From: Roseibium marinum
GTDB lineage: Bacteria > Pseudomonadota > Alphaproteobacteria > Rhizobiales > Stappiaceae
Assembly: GCF_002906165.1 (NCBI RefSeq)
Contig: NZ_PPCN01000009.1
Location: 62,001 to 126,000, forward strand
DNA: 64,000 bases
Reading direction: 5' to 3'
The number at the start of each line of letters is the position of its first letter. Positions within the stretch are counted from its first letter, which is position 1. Position numbers and translations under genes: made by a program. Positions 53,556-63,235 of this stretch are shown piece after piece. The notes below the pieces were generated by a model. The model saw only the letters and a list, made by a program, of their open reading frames with translations. It was not told where the DNA came from and made no database searches.

Positions 53556-54437
53556 CTAGAGAAAGGCGCGCAGGTTTCCGTTGTGCAGGATGAGGGCGTT
53601 TTCAGCCGCCGTAACGTCCAGCCCCTCGCGCAGCATCAGCACGGCGATCTTGACACGGCCATCGGCTTTCTCAAGCGTTGTGGCGGCGATTTCCGGGGAG
53701 CAATCGGTCAGATCCCGAAGGATACGCTGCGCGCGTTGGCGCAGTTTTTCATTGTCCGCCACCAGGTTGACCATATGCCCGCGGACCGCATGGCCGAGCC
53801 TGAGGGCGACCAGGGTCGAGATCATGTTGAGGGCGGCTTTCTGTGCGCTGGCCGCGCCAAGGCGTGTAGAGCCTGCCACGATCTCGGCAGGCGTTTCCAG
53901 AAAGATCGGGTGATCCGCCTCCTTCAGGAGAGGGGTGCCGGGATTGTTGGCGATCGCGATCGTTTCGGTTTTGGAAGCCTTCGCCGCCCTGAAGGTTCCC
54001 AAGGTGTAAGGTGTTGAACCACTTGCGGAAACGCCGATTAATATATCGCCTTCGCCAAGCCCGGACATCTGGAAATCACTGGCCCCGGCTTCGTCGCTGT
54101 CTTCATAGGAGCCGGTCATGTGCAGCAGATTCTCCGCGCCGCCGGCAAACAGGATGCGCATCCGCTCGGGTGGAAAGCCGAAGGTTCCCGGCAGCTCGAG
54201 GCAATCCGCCAGAGCCGTCAGCCCCGCGCTTCCCGCGCCGGCGTATCCGATCTTCCTGTTATCCTGAGCAGCCCTCAGCAAGGCCAGTGCGGCCCGCGAT
54301 ATCTGCGGAATGGCCCGCGCGGCCGCGTTAAGCGCCTCGACCTGACGGCCCAGCAGAAGAGACAGAACTTCCTCGTCCGATTTCTTCGACAATCCGATGG
54401 ATTGCGGGTCGCGGTCTTCTGTCGTCGGCAGGCTCAT
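53556..54437 (-). CDS. murQ: N-acetylmuramic acid 6-phosphate etherase
   Basis: The 293-residue SIS-domain enzyme splits MurNAc-6-P into GlcNAc-6-P and D-lactate during peptidoglycan recycling. Seen are IGYAGAGSAGLTALADCLELPGTFG, GVSASGSTPYTLG and the catalytic-Glu region GSTRLGAASAQKAALNMIST. Its product feeds NagA, encoded across the divergent promoter. It lies upstream of the ROK operon with a 234-bp gap that probably contains a separate promoter. Confidence 0.92.
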   Translation of the reverse strand: MSLPTTEDRDPQSIGLSKKSDEEVLSLLLGRQVEALNAAARAIPQISRAALALLRAAQDNRKIGYAGAGSAGLTALADCLELPGTFGFPPERMRILFAGGAENLLHMTGSYEDSDEAGASDFQMSGLGEGDILIGVSASGSTPYTLGTFRAAKASKTETIAIANNPGTPLLKEADHPIFLETPAEIVAGSTRLGAASAQKAALNMISTLVALRLGHAVRGHMVNLVADNEKLRQRAQRILRDLTDCSPEIAATTLEKADGRVKIAVLMLREGLDVTAAENALILHNGNLRAFL

Positions 54438-54590
54438 GATGTACGGACTCAGATACGCTCAAATTATCTTATTGCGAATACCGGACGGGCAAACAAGAGT
54501 TCCCCTGCACAGACTTTCAGTTTGTACTGTTTCAAGAATGAGCAGATGCGGATTCTTTTAGCACTTGATTTTCGGTTTCGATAGAGTTTA

Positions 54591-54612
54591 AATTGGTATC
54601 TGAAAGGTATTA
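54591..54612 (+). promoter_or_regulatory. candidate GntR operator between murQ and the GntR gene
   Basis: AATTGGTATCTGAAAGGTATTA contains repeated GGTAT half-sites 11 bases apart, one as TTGGTAT, which is shared with the site upstream of the ROK operon. It lies 27 bases upstream of the GntR start and between divergent genes, so it could repress both directions. Confidence 0.45.
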
Positions 54613-54638
54613 TTTTAACCGCCAAGGCACTCCGTTAT

Positions 54639-55400
54639 ATGACAGACTTCATCTCCATGCTGGAAACCCGGGATTGGCTGGCAAATTCCAGCGGGCCGCG
54701 GTACTTGCAGCTTCGGCGGTGCATTCAGCGGGCCATTGACGACGGTGTGCTCAAGGAAAACGAGCCGCTGCCCTCAGAGCGCGAGATCGCGGCGATCACC
54801 GACCTGTCGCGGGTCACTGTCCGCAAGGCGGTCTCCGGGCTGGTCGATGACCAGATCGTCGTGCAGAAACGCGGCAGCGGTTCCTTTGTCGCTCCCAGCG
54901 TCCGCAAGGTCGAACAGCGGCTGTCCAATCTGACATCCTTCAGTGAGGATATGGCGCGCCGCGGACTGTCCGCGAGCAGCGAATGGCTCCGTCGAGGGCT
55001 CTATTCGGCGTCACCGCAGGAGATTTTCACGCTCGGCCTGACATCCGGTCAAAAGGTCGCCCGCGTGGACCGTTTGCGCAAGGCTGACGGCACACCGATG
55101 GCGATCGAGCGCGCGTCGCTCTCGGAAAGCATTCTCCCCAATCCGGAACGTGTTTCCACGTCGCTTTATGCGGTCCTGCGGGCCTCGGGAATGCAGCCCG
55201 TCCGTGCCATTCAGCGGATTTCCGCGCGCAATCTCAAAGCGGTCGATGCCGAAATACTGGGTGTGCCGGCCGGTGACGCGGGTCTGAAAATCGAGCGGGT
55301 ATCCTATCTCGCCTCCGGTCAGGTGGTCGAATTCACCCGATCCGTTTATCGCGGCGATGCCTATGATTTCATTGCCGAACTCCAAATTTCGGAAGACTGA
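54639..55400 (+). CDS. GntR-family regulator with UTRA ligand domain (NagR/NagQ-like)
   Basis: The 253-residue protein has a GntR winged helix (LQRAIDDGVLKENEPLPSEREIAAITDLSRVTVRKAVSGLVDDQIVVQKRGSGSFV-type pattern, about residues 20-90) and a C-terminal UTRA domain (about 105-245; KIERVSYLASGQVVEFTRSVYRGDAYDF). HutC/NagR regulators bind amino-sugar phosphates. It heads an operon with the SIS deaminase and nagA genes and probably controls them, murQ and the transporter operon. Confidence 0.92.
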   Translation: MTDFISMLETRDWLANSSGPRYLQLRRCIQRAIDDGVLKENEPLPSEREIAAITDLSRVTVRKAVSGLVDDQIVVQKRGSGSFVAPSVRKVEQRLSNLTSFSEDMARRGLSASSEWLRRGLYSASPQEIFTLGLTSGQKVARVDRLRKADGTPMAIERASLSESILPNPERVSTSLYAVLRASGMQPVRAIQRISARNLKAVDAEILGVPAGDAGLKIERVSYLASGQVVEFTRSVYRGDAYDFIAELQISED

Positions 55401-55404
55401 TTTA

Positions 55405-56445
55405 ATGAGTGACATCACAACTGCGGACGCCGGGACGCATATGCGCCGGGAAATCGAGGAAATTCCGGACGCCGCGCGCCGCCTGCTGTCTGACGGACAT
55501 CCGCACATCAGGGAGATCGCCGCAAAAGCAGGCGCGCCGGTCTTCCTGGCAAGTGTCGCGCGCGGGTCTTCAGACCACGCCGCAACCTTTCTGAAATATG
55601 CCTCCGAGATCTATCTCGGTCTCGCGATGGCTTCGCTCGGGCCGTCCGTCTCGTCGGTCTATGGAGGCCGGGTGCGGTTGAGCCAGGCTTTGGTGATCGC
55701 GATTTCACAATCCGGAGCCAGCCCCGACATCCTGTCCGTGGTTGAAAGCGCGTCGCACCAGGGCGCCTTTACCGTTGGCCTGACAAACACCCCGGAAAGC
55801 CCGCTTGCCCGATTGTCCGGGGCCACCGTCGATATCTGCGCGGGTCCGGAACGCAGCGTCGCCGCCACCAAAACTTTCGTGAATTCCATTCTTGCAGGGC
55901 TGTTGCTGCTGGCGGAAATCGGCGGCGACCAAACCCTCCTGAAAGCGCTTTCCAGGCTTCCGGACCATTTCGAGCGTGCAATTGCCATGGACTGGCGGAC
56001 GCTTGCCGGGTCGATTGAAAAGCGCGGCTCCCTTTATGTGGTCGGCCGTGGCCCGGGACTAGCGATCGCCCATGAAGCTGCCTTGAAATTCAAGGAAACC
56101 TGCCAGATCCATGCGGAGGCCTATTCGTCGGCGGAGGTCATGCACGGTCCGGTGTCCATCGTGGAGAACGGTTATCCGATCCTGGCTCTGGGCGTGCGTG
56201 ATGCGGCCGAGGAAGGACTTGCCGAGGCGGCCGACCGCATGGCCGGTCAGGGAGGTGAGGTGTTTGCCACGACGGCCAAGGTGCGGCAAGCAACCAGGAT
56301 TCCCTTCGAGGCGACGGATCATCCGCTGACCGATGCATTGGTCCAGATTGTCTCCTTCTATGCCTTCATCGAATGGTTCGCCCGCCACCGCGGATTTAAC
56401 CCGGATATTCCCAAACACCTGAAAAAGGTCACCCAGACCGTATGA
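55405..56445 (+). CDS. SIS-domain glucosamine-6-phosphate deaminase (NagB-II type)
   Basis: The 346-residue protein has two SIS domains like the isomerase half of GlmS (ASVARGSSDHAATFLKY; AISQSGASPDILSVVE; VVGRGPGLAIAHEAALKFKETCQIHAEAYSSAEVMHGP) but no glutaminase domain. In Shewanella-type GlcNAc pathways this form deaminates glucosamine-6-P to fructose-6-P in place of NagB. ATG 55405 begins 4 bp after the GntR stop, and its end overlaps nagA (ATGA). Confidence 0.9.
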   Translation: MSDITTADAGTHMRREIEEIPDAARRLLSDGHPHIREIAAKAGAPVFLASVARGSSDHAATFLKYASEIYLGLAMASLGPSVSSVYGGRVRLSQALVIAISQSGASPDILSVVESASHQGAFTVGLTNTPESPLARLSGATVDICAGPERSVAATKTFVNSILAGLLLLAEIGGDQTLLKALSRLPDHFERAIAMDWRTLAGSIEKRGSLYVVGRGPGLAIAHEAALKFKETCQIHAEAYSSAEVMHGPVSIVENGYPILALGVRDAAEEGLAEAADRMAGQGGEVFATTAKVRQATRIPFEATDHPLTDALVQIVSFYAFIEWFARHRGFNPDIPKHLKKVTQTV

Positions 56446-57587
56446 CCGGAGCGACCGCCTACCGCTGCCAGGGGATCTTCGACGGCGAGAAAATCCACCG
56501 CGATGGCGCTCTTCTGGTGGAGGAAGGGCTCATTTCAGGCCTTTGCCCTGGCGATGAAATTCCCGGCGGCCATGCCGAAATCGATCTGGGTGACGGCGTT
56601 CTGTCCCCGGGGCTGGTCGATCTGCAGGTCAATGGCGGTGGGGGACTGATGCTGGGTGAAGCCCAAAGCGTCGAGGACATCGCCGAAATTTGCGCCGCTC
56701 ATGTTCACCTCGGCACGACGGCGCTGACGCCGACCCTGATCACCGATACGCCGGAAACGACCGCCCGGGTGGTCGATCTGGCCGTCAAGGCCTGGACCAG
56801 CGGCGTCCCCGGTTTCCACGGGCTCCATCTGGAAGGTCCGCATCTGTTTGCCGGCCGCAAGGGAGCTCACGACGCCAGCCTGATCCGTCCCATGACGGAC
56901 GACGATATCGGGCTTTATCTCACCGCGGCGAAACACCTGCCCAGTCTGATGATAACGGTTGCTCCCGAGACGGTCGGCGGCGAGCAGATTGCCAGGCTGG
57001 CGGATGCGGGCATTCACGTCAGCCTCGGCCACAGCGACGCGTCCTATGCTCAGTGCCGGCAGGCGGCGGAGGCGGGGGCGTCCTGCGTCACCCATCTCTT
57101 CAACGCGATGAGCCCCTTGCGCCACCGCGAACCGGGTCTGGTCGGCGCCGCCCTGGATCTCGGCGCCTTCAGCGTCGGACTTATCGTCGATGGCATTCAT
57201 GTCGATCCGGTGGCGATGAAGATCGCTCTGAAAGCCAAAACCGGCCCGGGCCGCATCTTCCTGGTCACCGACGCCATGTCGCAGACCGGAACGGATGTCA
57301 CATCCTTCATGCTCGGCGGGCGCGAAATCTTCCGCCGGGACGGTATGTTGACACTGCAAGACGGCACACTTGCCGGAGCCGATATCGATCTTCCGTCTTC
57401 GCTGAGATACCTGACGGAAAATCTGGATCTCGGTCTGGATACGGCGCTGGCGATGGCGACGAGCGGCCCGGCGGATGTTCTCGGACGGCCCCTGGGCAGG
57501 TTGAAGCAAGGCCACGCGGCCGATTTCGTGCACCTGAGCCCTGCAATGGCGGTTGAAGGCGTCTGGCTGTCAGGCAAGCCCGTTTAA
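56442..57587 (+). CDS. nagA: N-acetylglucosamine-6-phosphate deacetylase
   Basis: The 381-residue amidohydrolase removes acetate from GlcNAc-6-P. Seen are VDLQVNGGGG, HLEGPHLFAGRKGAHD with the metal-binding Glu, GHSDASYAQC, THLFNAMSPLRHREPGLVG and the catalytic Asp in LVTDAMSQTG. It overlaps the deaminase gene by 4 bp and closes the operon. Confidence 0.94.
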   Translation: MTGATAYRCQGIFDGEKIHRDGALLVEEGLISGLCPGDEIPGGHAEIDLGDGVLSPGLVDLQVNGGGGLMLGEAQSVEDIAEICAAHVHLGTTALTPTLITDTPETTARVVDLAVKAWTSGVPGFHGLHLEGPHLFAGRKGAHDASLIRPMTDDDIGLYLTAAKHLPSLMITVAPETVGGEQIARLADAGIHVSLGHSDASYAQCRQAAEAGASCVTHLFNAMSPLRHREPGLVGAALDLGAFSVGLIVDGIHVDPVAMKIALKAKTGPGRIFLVTDAMSQTGTDVTSFMLGGREIFRRDGMLTLQDGTLAGADIDLPSSLRYLTENLDLGLDTALAMATSGPADVLGRPLGRLKQGHAADFVHLSPAMAVEGVWLSGKPV

Positions 57588-57646
57588 AAATCGTTGTATG
57601 GAATTCCCGGCTTCTCCGGCCTTTTGAAAACCAGGCGGACGTTCCG

Positions 57647-58678
57647 CTATTCGGCGTCGCTTTCATATCCGCGCGGGTTCTTGCAGACCCAGTTCCAGGT
57701 ATCCCTGCACATGTTGTCCAGATCGCGCCCGGCCTTCCAGTCGAGCAGTTTTCCGGCAAGTCCGGTATCTGCATAACATTCGGCGACATCGCCTTCGCGG
57801 CGCGGCGCGAATTGGTAGCGGACCTCCTTGTTGGAGGCGCGCTCGAACGCGCGCACCATCTCCAGCACGCTGTAGCCGGTTCCGGTTCCCAGATTGACGG
57901 CAAAGCAGTTGGACGGCGCGGAACCGGAGGCCAGAACCTCATGGGCGCGCAGGTGTCCTTCGACGAGATCGACAACGTGGATATAGTCGCGCACACCCGT
58001 GCCGTCCCTGGTGTCGTAGTCGTTGCCGTAAACCGAAAGCCGCTCGCGGCGGCCGTCGGCCACCTGGGTGATGAACGGCATCAGATTATTGGGAATCCCG
58101 AGCGGGTTTTCGCCGATCAGGCCGCTGTCATGCGCGCCGACCGGATTGAAATACCGCAGGATGCCGAAGCGCCAGGACGGATCGCTGGCGGCAACGTCAC
58201 GCAGCATGTCCTCGATGACGAGCTTGGTGCGCCCGTACGGATTGACCGCACCTGTCGGATGATCCTCCGTCAGGGGCAGGAACTGGGGTTCGCCGTAAAC
58301 GGTTGCCGAGGACGAAAAGATCATCTGCTTCACGCCGCACCTGGCCATGGCCGAGAGAAGACGGTGTGTGCCGACCACATTGTTGTCGTAGTAGGCGAGG
58401 GGGATCCTGGTGGATTCGCCGACCGCCTTCAGACCGGCGAAATGCACCACGGCCGTGCAGCGATACTGTTTCAGGACTTCTTCCAGCCGCGCCTGATCGC
58501 GGATGTCGGCCTGTTCGTAAGCGACCTTCCGGCCGGTGATCTTGGCGACACGATCGAGGCTGGCGCTGTTGGAATTGGAAAGATTGTCCAGGACGACAAT
58601 GTCATGCCCGGCCTGCAGGAAAGCCACGCAGCAGTGGGAGCCGATATATCCGGCGCCGCCGGTAATGAGTACAGTCAT
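57647..58678 (-). CDS. galE: UDP-glucose 4-epimerase
   Basis: The 343-residue extended SDR has VLITGGAGYIGSHCC, VVLDNLSNS, FAGLKAVGES, the catalytic SSSATVYG and NPYGRTK (YxxxK), and RYFNPVGAH. It interconverts UDP-glucose and UDP-galactose, or the N-acetyl forms, for envelope polysaccharides. It is transcribed alone, convergent with nagA. Confidence 0.93.
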   Translation of the reverse strand: MTVLITGGAGYIGSHCCVAFLQAGHDIVVLDNLSNSNSASLDRVAKITGRKVAYEQADIRDQARLEEVLKQYRCTAVVHFAGLKAVGESTRIPLAYYDNNVVGTHRLLSAMARCGVKQMIFSSSATVYGEPQFLPLTEDHPTGAVNPYGRTKLVIEDMLRDVAASDPSWRFGILRYFNPVGAHDSGLIGENPLGIPNNLMPFITQVADGRRERLSVYGNDYDTRDGTGVRDYIHVVDLVEGHLRAHEVLASGSAPSNCFAVNLGTGTGYSVLEMVRAFERASNKEVRYQFAPRREGDVAECYADTGLAGKLLDWKAGRDLDNMCRDTWNWVCKNPRGYESDAE

Positions 58679-58859
58679 GCATCCGCCAATTCATCGTGCG
58701 TCTTCAAAAAGACTTATGCGAAAACAGGCGTTCTTAACAGGCTTATTGTCTGTAAACGGCAGAAATATCCGATTTAATCAGGTTTCATCGCGTCCGCTGT
58801 TGGCGGGGTATCCCGCGTTCTCTTGACCGCGGCATACCCCGAAAACATTGGCCTGCCTC

Positions 58860-59768
58860 TTATTTCACGCCGTAAATCCCGGCAAGATCCTCGATCATCA
58901 GTTTCGCCGCCAGAATACCACCGGCGGTATTCCAGATGGCGTCGCTGACACGGTGAACCTTGCCGGCCTCGACGGCGGACAGGGACTGCCACAGGGGATC
59001 GGCCAGGATATCCTCTTCGGCTGCCATGCCCTTGCCGTCACCCTGGTCCCAGGTGAAAAAGAAGATCCGGTCGCCATCCATGTCCGGAATGCTTTCCTTG
59101 CCGGTGCGGATGGCGAAATCCTCGACATTCTGGTTGGCGGGCCGGTCGAAACCGATGTCCTTCAACAGCACGCCCGAAAAACTGTCGAGCTGGTAAATGC
59201 GGATCTGGCCGGCCAGAAACCGGATGACGGAAACCTTCTCCTTCAGGGCATCGCCGAGTTCCTCCCGAAGAGCGGCAACCGCGGCATCATAGTCCGCGAT
59301 GGCCGCCTCGCCTTCGGCGGTCTTGCCGAGGGCTTCGGCATAAAGGCGGAAGTTGACCTTCCAGTTGCCGCGCAGCCTTTGAGACACCACCGTCGGCGCA
59401 ATGGCCGCCAATTGCGGATAGATCTCCTCGTGCCGCTGTTTGTTGGCGAGGATCAGATCCGGTTCGAGGGCCGCGATCAATTCCAGATTGACGGCGCTTT
59501 CCTTGCCGACAGGCTCAGCGCCGTCCATTGCATCTGAAATGTGGTCCCACCACGGGTCGCCGTTCCAGGAATTCGCGGCGCCGACCGGTGTGACCCCGAG
59601 GGCCAGCAAGGCCTCCGTGCCTTCATTTGTCAAAACGACAACGCGCTTCGGCGCATCGGGAACCGTGACCGTGCCCATGGCATCGGTGATGTCGCGGGCA
59701 AGGGCCGGACCAGTGACCAGTGCCGCGCAAAGCGGAAGGATGGGCAGAAATTTGCGGAGGATATTCAC
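58860..59768 (-). CDS. iron-siderophore/heme-type ABC substrate-binding protein (FecB-like)
   Basis: The 302-residue protein has a signal peptide (MNILRKFLPILPLCAALVTG, cleavage after ALA) and a type III binding-protein fold with a single helix backbone: RVVVLTNEGTEALLALGVTPVGAA, LELIAALEPDLILANKQRHEEIYPQLAAIAPTVV. Ligands of such proteins are ferric siderophores, citrate-iron or heme. It diverges from the permease operon with a 97-bp shared control region. No outer-membrane receptor is in view. Confidence 0.9.
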   Translation of the reverse strand: MNILRKFLPILPLCAALVTGPALARDITDAMGTVTVPDAPKRVVVLTNEGTEALLALGVTPVGAANSWNGDPWWDHISDAMDGAEPVGKESAVNLELIAALEPDLILANKQRHEEIYPQLAAIAPTVVSQRLRGNWKVNFRLYAEALGKTAEGEAAIADYDAAVAALREELGDALKEKVSVIRFLAGQIRIYQLDSFSGVLLKDIGFDRPANQNVEDFAIRTGKESIPDMDGDRIFFFTWDQGDGKGMAAEEDILADPLWQSLSAVEAGKVHRVSDAIWNTAGGILAAKLMIEDLAGIYGVK

Positions 59769-59865
59769 CAGATGGACTCCAAAAATATGAGTATTTGCCT
59801 CAACTATCAGAAATGTGTATGTGACGAAGCCATTGGTTTGTCAATCGGAGAGGAGACCGGCACGC

Positions 59866-60855
59866 ATGACCCGGCTTGTGAGCGGATTGTGCCTGATGCT
59901 GTTTCTGGCCTGCGTCTTGAGCCTGCATGCCGGACTGACTGTCTTTGACCCGGTAACGGTCGTCTCCGCGCTTGCCGGGGGCGAAGGGACGGATGCCCTG
60001 ATCGTCACCACCTTGCGCCTGCCGAGAACCTTGATCGGACTTTGCACCGGCGCGGCGCTGGGTCTCTCCGGCCTTTTGATGCAGTCGGTCACCCGCAATC
60101 CTCTCGCTGAACCCGGTCTTCTGGGCGTGAACGCGGGTGCGGCCCTTTTCGTGACGCTCGGCGCGACGGTTCTGGGGTTCTCGGGTCTTGCCGGGATAGG
60201 GACGGCGGCCATGCTGGGAGCCTTGTTCACGACAGCGCTGGTCTTTCTTCTGTCTGTCTCCGCGGGAGGTGCGGACAATCCGGCCACGACGCTGCTTGCC
60301 GGGGTAACCGTGGCGGCGCTGTTCGCATCTTTCACGCAAACGCTTCTGCTGATTGACGAAACGGCGCTGGAAACGCTGCTCTTCTGGTTGTCGGGAAGTT
60401 TTGCCGACCGGCCGCTGAACCTGCTTGTTCTCGGCCTGCCACTGCTCGTTGCCGGATGCGCGGGAAGCTTCTTTTTCGCTTCGTCCCTGGATGCGTTGCG
60501 GCTCGACGATGCCAGCGCCCGCACGGTCGGTGTGAATGTGATGCTTGTGCGCATCGCCGCGCTCGCCTTCGCGGCGTTGCTGGCTGCCGGGGCCGTGGCC
60601 ATGGCGGGGCCTGTGCTGTTTCTGGGGCTGGCCGCGCCGCATCTGGCGCGCCGCCTGATGGGCGACACACTTCCCTCCACACGGGCGCTGATTGTCCTGT
60701 CGATGCTGACGGGAGCGCTGATCGCGGTCATCGCCGACATCCTCGCCCGGATCATCGTTGCCCCGGGCGAAGCCCCGATAAGCGCGGTTCTGGCTCTGGT
60801 CGGCGTGCCGCTGCTGGTGCATCTGCTTCGGCGCAGGAAGGCGGTCTCCGTATGA
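59866..60855 (+). CDS. FecCD-type iron ABC transporter permease 1
   Basis: The 329-residue permease has about nine or ten membrane helices and the family motifs LRLPRTLIGLCTGAALGLSGLLMQSVTRNPLAEPGLLG and GPVLFLGLAAPHLARRLMG. AGGAG lies about ten bases before ATG 59866. It overlaps the second permease gene by 4 bp. Confidence 0.92.
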   Translation: MTRLVSGLCLMLFLACVLSLHAGLTVFDPVTVVSALAGGEGTDALIVTTLRLPRTLIGLCTGAALGLSGLLMQSVTRNPLAEPGLLGVNAGAALFVTLGATVLGFSGLAGIGTAAMLGALFTTALVFLLSVSAGGADNPATTLLAGVTVAALFASFTQTLLLIDETALETLLFWLSGSFADRPLNLLVLGLPLLVAGCAGSFFFASSLDALRLDDASARTVGVNVMLVRIAALAFAALLAAGAVAMAGPVLFLGLAAPHLARRLMGDTLPSTRALIVLSMLTGALIAVIADILARIIVAPGEAPISAVLALVGVPLLVHLLRRRKAVSV

Positions 60856-61874
60856 CGCCGGCCGTACCGTCGGCTGTCAGACTGGCGCCCGTGCTGGGAC
60901 TGCTCGTTCTGGCGACCATAGCCGCGATAGGCATCGGCTCCAGTTTCATGCCGCCGGAGCGGGTGGTGAGTGCTCTCATGGGGCAGGGCGTACGGATGGA
61001 CGAGGTCATCGTCTGGAAGCTGAGGCTGCCGCGCGTCATCCTGGCGGTTCTGGCCGGCGCGGCGCTGGCACTGGCTGGGGCCCTGTTGCAACGTGTCGTC
61101 CGCAACCCGATGGCGTCGCCCTCGGTTCTGGGAATCTCCGACGGTGCCGCGGTCGGCATCCTGCTGTTCCTGTGGCTGTTTTCCGATGAGGGAAACAATC
61201 TGACCGTCTCCGTCCACTGGCAGCCGCTTGCCGCCATCCTGGGGGCGAGCATATTCGGCGGGCTGGTCATGCTCCTTGCCCTGGCTGACCGGGGCGGCAA
61301 CAGGTCGCTGAAAATCATTCTCTACGGCATAGCGCTCGCCGCGCTCGCAAAAGCGGTCGTGACGCTGCTGATCATTCTTGGCCCGGTCTACAGGGCCAGC
61401 CAGGCGTTGACATGGCTGACGGGGTCCGTCGGCGCCGCCCATTGGGACGATGTCCTGACGATGGCTCTGGGTCTGGCCATCGCCGCGCCCTTCCTGGCTT
61501 CGCAAAGGCTGGTTCTGCGGCAATTGGTGCTGGATCCGGAAAGCGCCGCGACCACCGGAGTTCCGCTTGAACGTGCGCAATTCATTCTGCTTGCGACGGC
61601 GGTTGCGCTCACCGCACTCGCCACGGCGCATGTCGGGGCCATCGGTTTTGTCGGACTGGTCGCGCCCCATATCGCCCGCGTCGTGCACGGCCAGTTCCGC
61701 AGCTTCTATCTCTTGTCCACCGCCCTCACGGGCAGCCTCATCGTGTTGAGCGCCGATCTGCTGGCCCGCACCATCGCGCCGCCGCTGGAACTGCCCACCG
61801 GCGCTTTGACAGCGCTCGTCGGCGCTCCGCTATTCCTCTACCTGCTGATCAAAGGACGGCGATATCATGCCTGA
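60852..61874 (+). CDS. FecCD-type iron ABC transporter permease 2
   Basis: The 340-residue partner permease has LRLPRVILAVLAGAALALAGALLQRVVRNPMASPSVLGIS and GAIGFVGLVAPHIARVVHG. ATG 60852 overlaps the previous stop (ATGA) and the ATPase gene overlaps its end by 8 bp, so all three are translationally coupled. Confidence 0.92.
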   Translation: MTPAVPSAVRLAPVLGLLVLATIAAIGIGSSFMPPERVVSALMGQGVRMDEVIVWKLRLPRVILAVLAGAALALAGALLQRVVRNPMASPSVLGISDGAAVGILLFLWLFSDEGNNLTVSVHWQPLAAILGASIFGGLVMLLALADRGGNRSLKIILYGIALAALAKAVVTLLIILGPVYRASQALTWLTGSVGAAHWDDVLTMALGLAIAAPFLASQRLVLRQLVLDPESAATTGVPLERAQFILLATAVALTALATAHVGAIGFVGLVAPHIARVVHGQFRSFYLLSTALTGSLIVLSADLLARTIAPPLELPTGALTALVGAPLFLYLLIKGRRYHA

Positions 61875-62661
61875 ATTCATGGCGAGCCTGAGCGGCGTGA
61901 CGGCGGCCTATGATGGCACGCCGGCGCTCGGCGGTATTTCCCTGGACCTGCCCGACAACAGGATCGTCGCTTTCTGCGGCCCCAACGGCAGCGGCAAGTC
62001 GACGGCGCTGCGTGTCATGCGCGGTCTGCACAAGGTTGAAAGCGGCGAGATCGCCGTCGCGGGCAGGGCCTTGGCCGACTGGTCTCCGAAGGAACTCGCG
62101 CGGCAGGTGGCGATGCTCTCCCAGTCGCCCCAGGCGCCCTCCGACCTGACGGTGGAGGACCTCGTCATGATGGGACGCTTTGCCCATCGCGGCCGCTTTT
62201 CCGGCCCGTCGGCGGAAGATGTCGCGGCCTGCGGCACGGCGCTGCGGATCACCGAAATGACCGAGTTGAAGCACCGCTCCATCGCGCAGCTCTCGGGCGG
62301 TCAGTTGCAGCGGGCCTGGGTGGCCATGACACTGGCGCAGAACGCGCCGCGCATTTTTCTCGACGAACCGACCAATCACCTCGATGTCGCCCATGCCTTC
62401 GAACTGCTGGACCTGATCAGGCATTTGAACCGGGCGGAAAACCGCAGCTTCGTCATCGTGCTGCACGACCTCAACATGGCCATGCGCTATGCCGACCATG
62501 TCGTCCTGTTCAAGCAAGGCGAGGTAGCCGCAAGTGGCCCGACGCAAGACGTGCTGACCGAAGACGCGGTCTCCAGTGTCTTCGGTATTTCCTGCCGGAT
62601 CCTGCCCCTGGAAGGCCTGGAACGCCCGGTCATCGTGTCATGGGGAAAGAATAAAGCCTGA
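61867..62661 (+). CDS. FecE/FepC-type iron ABC transporter ATPase
   Basis: The 264-residue ATPase has Walker A GPNGSGKST, Q-loop LSQSPQAPSDLTVEDLV, signature LSGGQLQRAWVAM, Walker B IFLDEPTNHLD and switch LHDLNMAMRYAD, all typical of siderophore/heme importers. It completes the operon with the two permeases. Confidence 0.93.
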   Translation: MPEFMASLSGVTAAYDGTPALGGISLDLPDNRIVAFCGPNGSGKSTALRVMRGLHKVESGEIAVAGRALADWSPKELARQVAMLSQSPQAPSDLTVEDLVMMGRFAHRGRFSGPSAEDVAACGTALRITEMTELKHRSIAQLSGGQLQRAWVAMTLAQNAPRIFLDEPTNHLDVAHAFELLDLIRHLNRAENRSFVIVLHDLNMAMRYADHVVLFKQGEVAASGPTQDVLTEDAVSSVFGISCRILPLEGLERPVIVSWGKNKA

Positions 62662-62703
62662 CCACATAGCAGTAGTCGGCAAGGTCGCCTGCGTCCGCCG
62701 GGA

Positions 62704-63051
62704 TCAGTGCCCGACCGATTTCGAAAAGACATTGATGACGACGACACCGGCAACGATCAATCCCAGCCCGAGGATCGCAGGCAGGTCGAGTTTCTGGTGA
62801 AAGACCAGCCAGGCAACCAGCGTAATCAGCACGACACCCGCGCCGGACCAGATCGCATAGACAATCCCGGTCGGTAGGACACGGATCGGATAGGACAGCA
62901 GCCAGAACGACACCGCGTAGCCGACAACGGTGATCACCGACGGCACCAGCCGCGTGAAGTTCTCGGTCCGTGCCAGCGCCGATGTCGCGATCACCTCCGC
63001 GACGATGGCACCGCACAGCAGCAGGTAGGTCGCGACGGGAACAGATGGCAT
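62704..63051 (-). CDS. small multidrug resistance (SMR/EmrE-like) efflux protein
   Basis: The 115-residue protein has four membrane helices and the SMR signature: the essential Glu in AIVAEVIATSAL, GYAVSFWLLSYPIRVLPTGIVYAIWSGAGVVLI, and the closing GLGLIVAGVVVINVFS. It exports cationic drugs or osmolytes by proton antiport as a dimer. It stands alone, convergent with the iron transporter operon. ATG 63051 has only a weak ribosome-binding site. Confidence 0.92.
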   Translation of the reverse strand: MPSVPVATYLLLCGAIVAEVIATSALARTENFTRLVPSVITVVGYAVSFWLLSYPIRVLPTGIVYAIWSGAGVVLITLVAWLVFHQKLDLPAILGLGLIVAGVVVINVFSKSVGH

Positions 63052-63235
63052 GGGGGATCTTTACACTGAATCGATGGGGAGACGACGAGACCGGAATCCG
63101 GATCTTGTTCGTGCGGACGGTAATTTCAATTTTCGAAGAGTGCAACGACTCGGATGCCGCCGCTGCTCATCTTGAAATATGACAGCGGTCATGGCGAATT
63201 GAAGTCAGCATTTTTTGGAAAATCTAAGGTGGTGA

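Noticed and set aside
59841..61688. Long minus-strand frame across the iron permease genes
   Set aside because: It is antisense to two clear FecCD permeases and its translation is low-complexity and Arg/Gln-rich, typical of shadow frames in GC-rich DNA.
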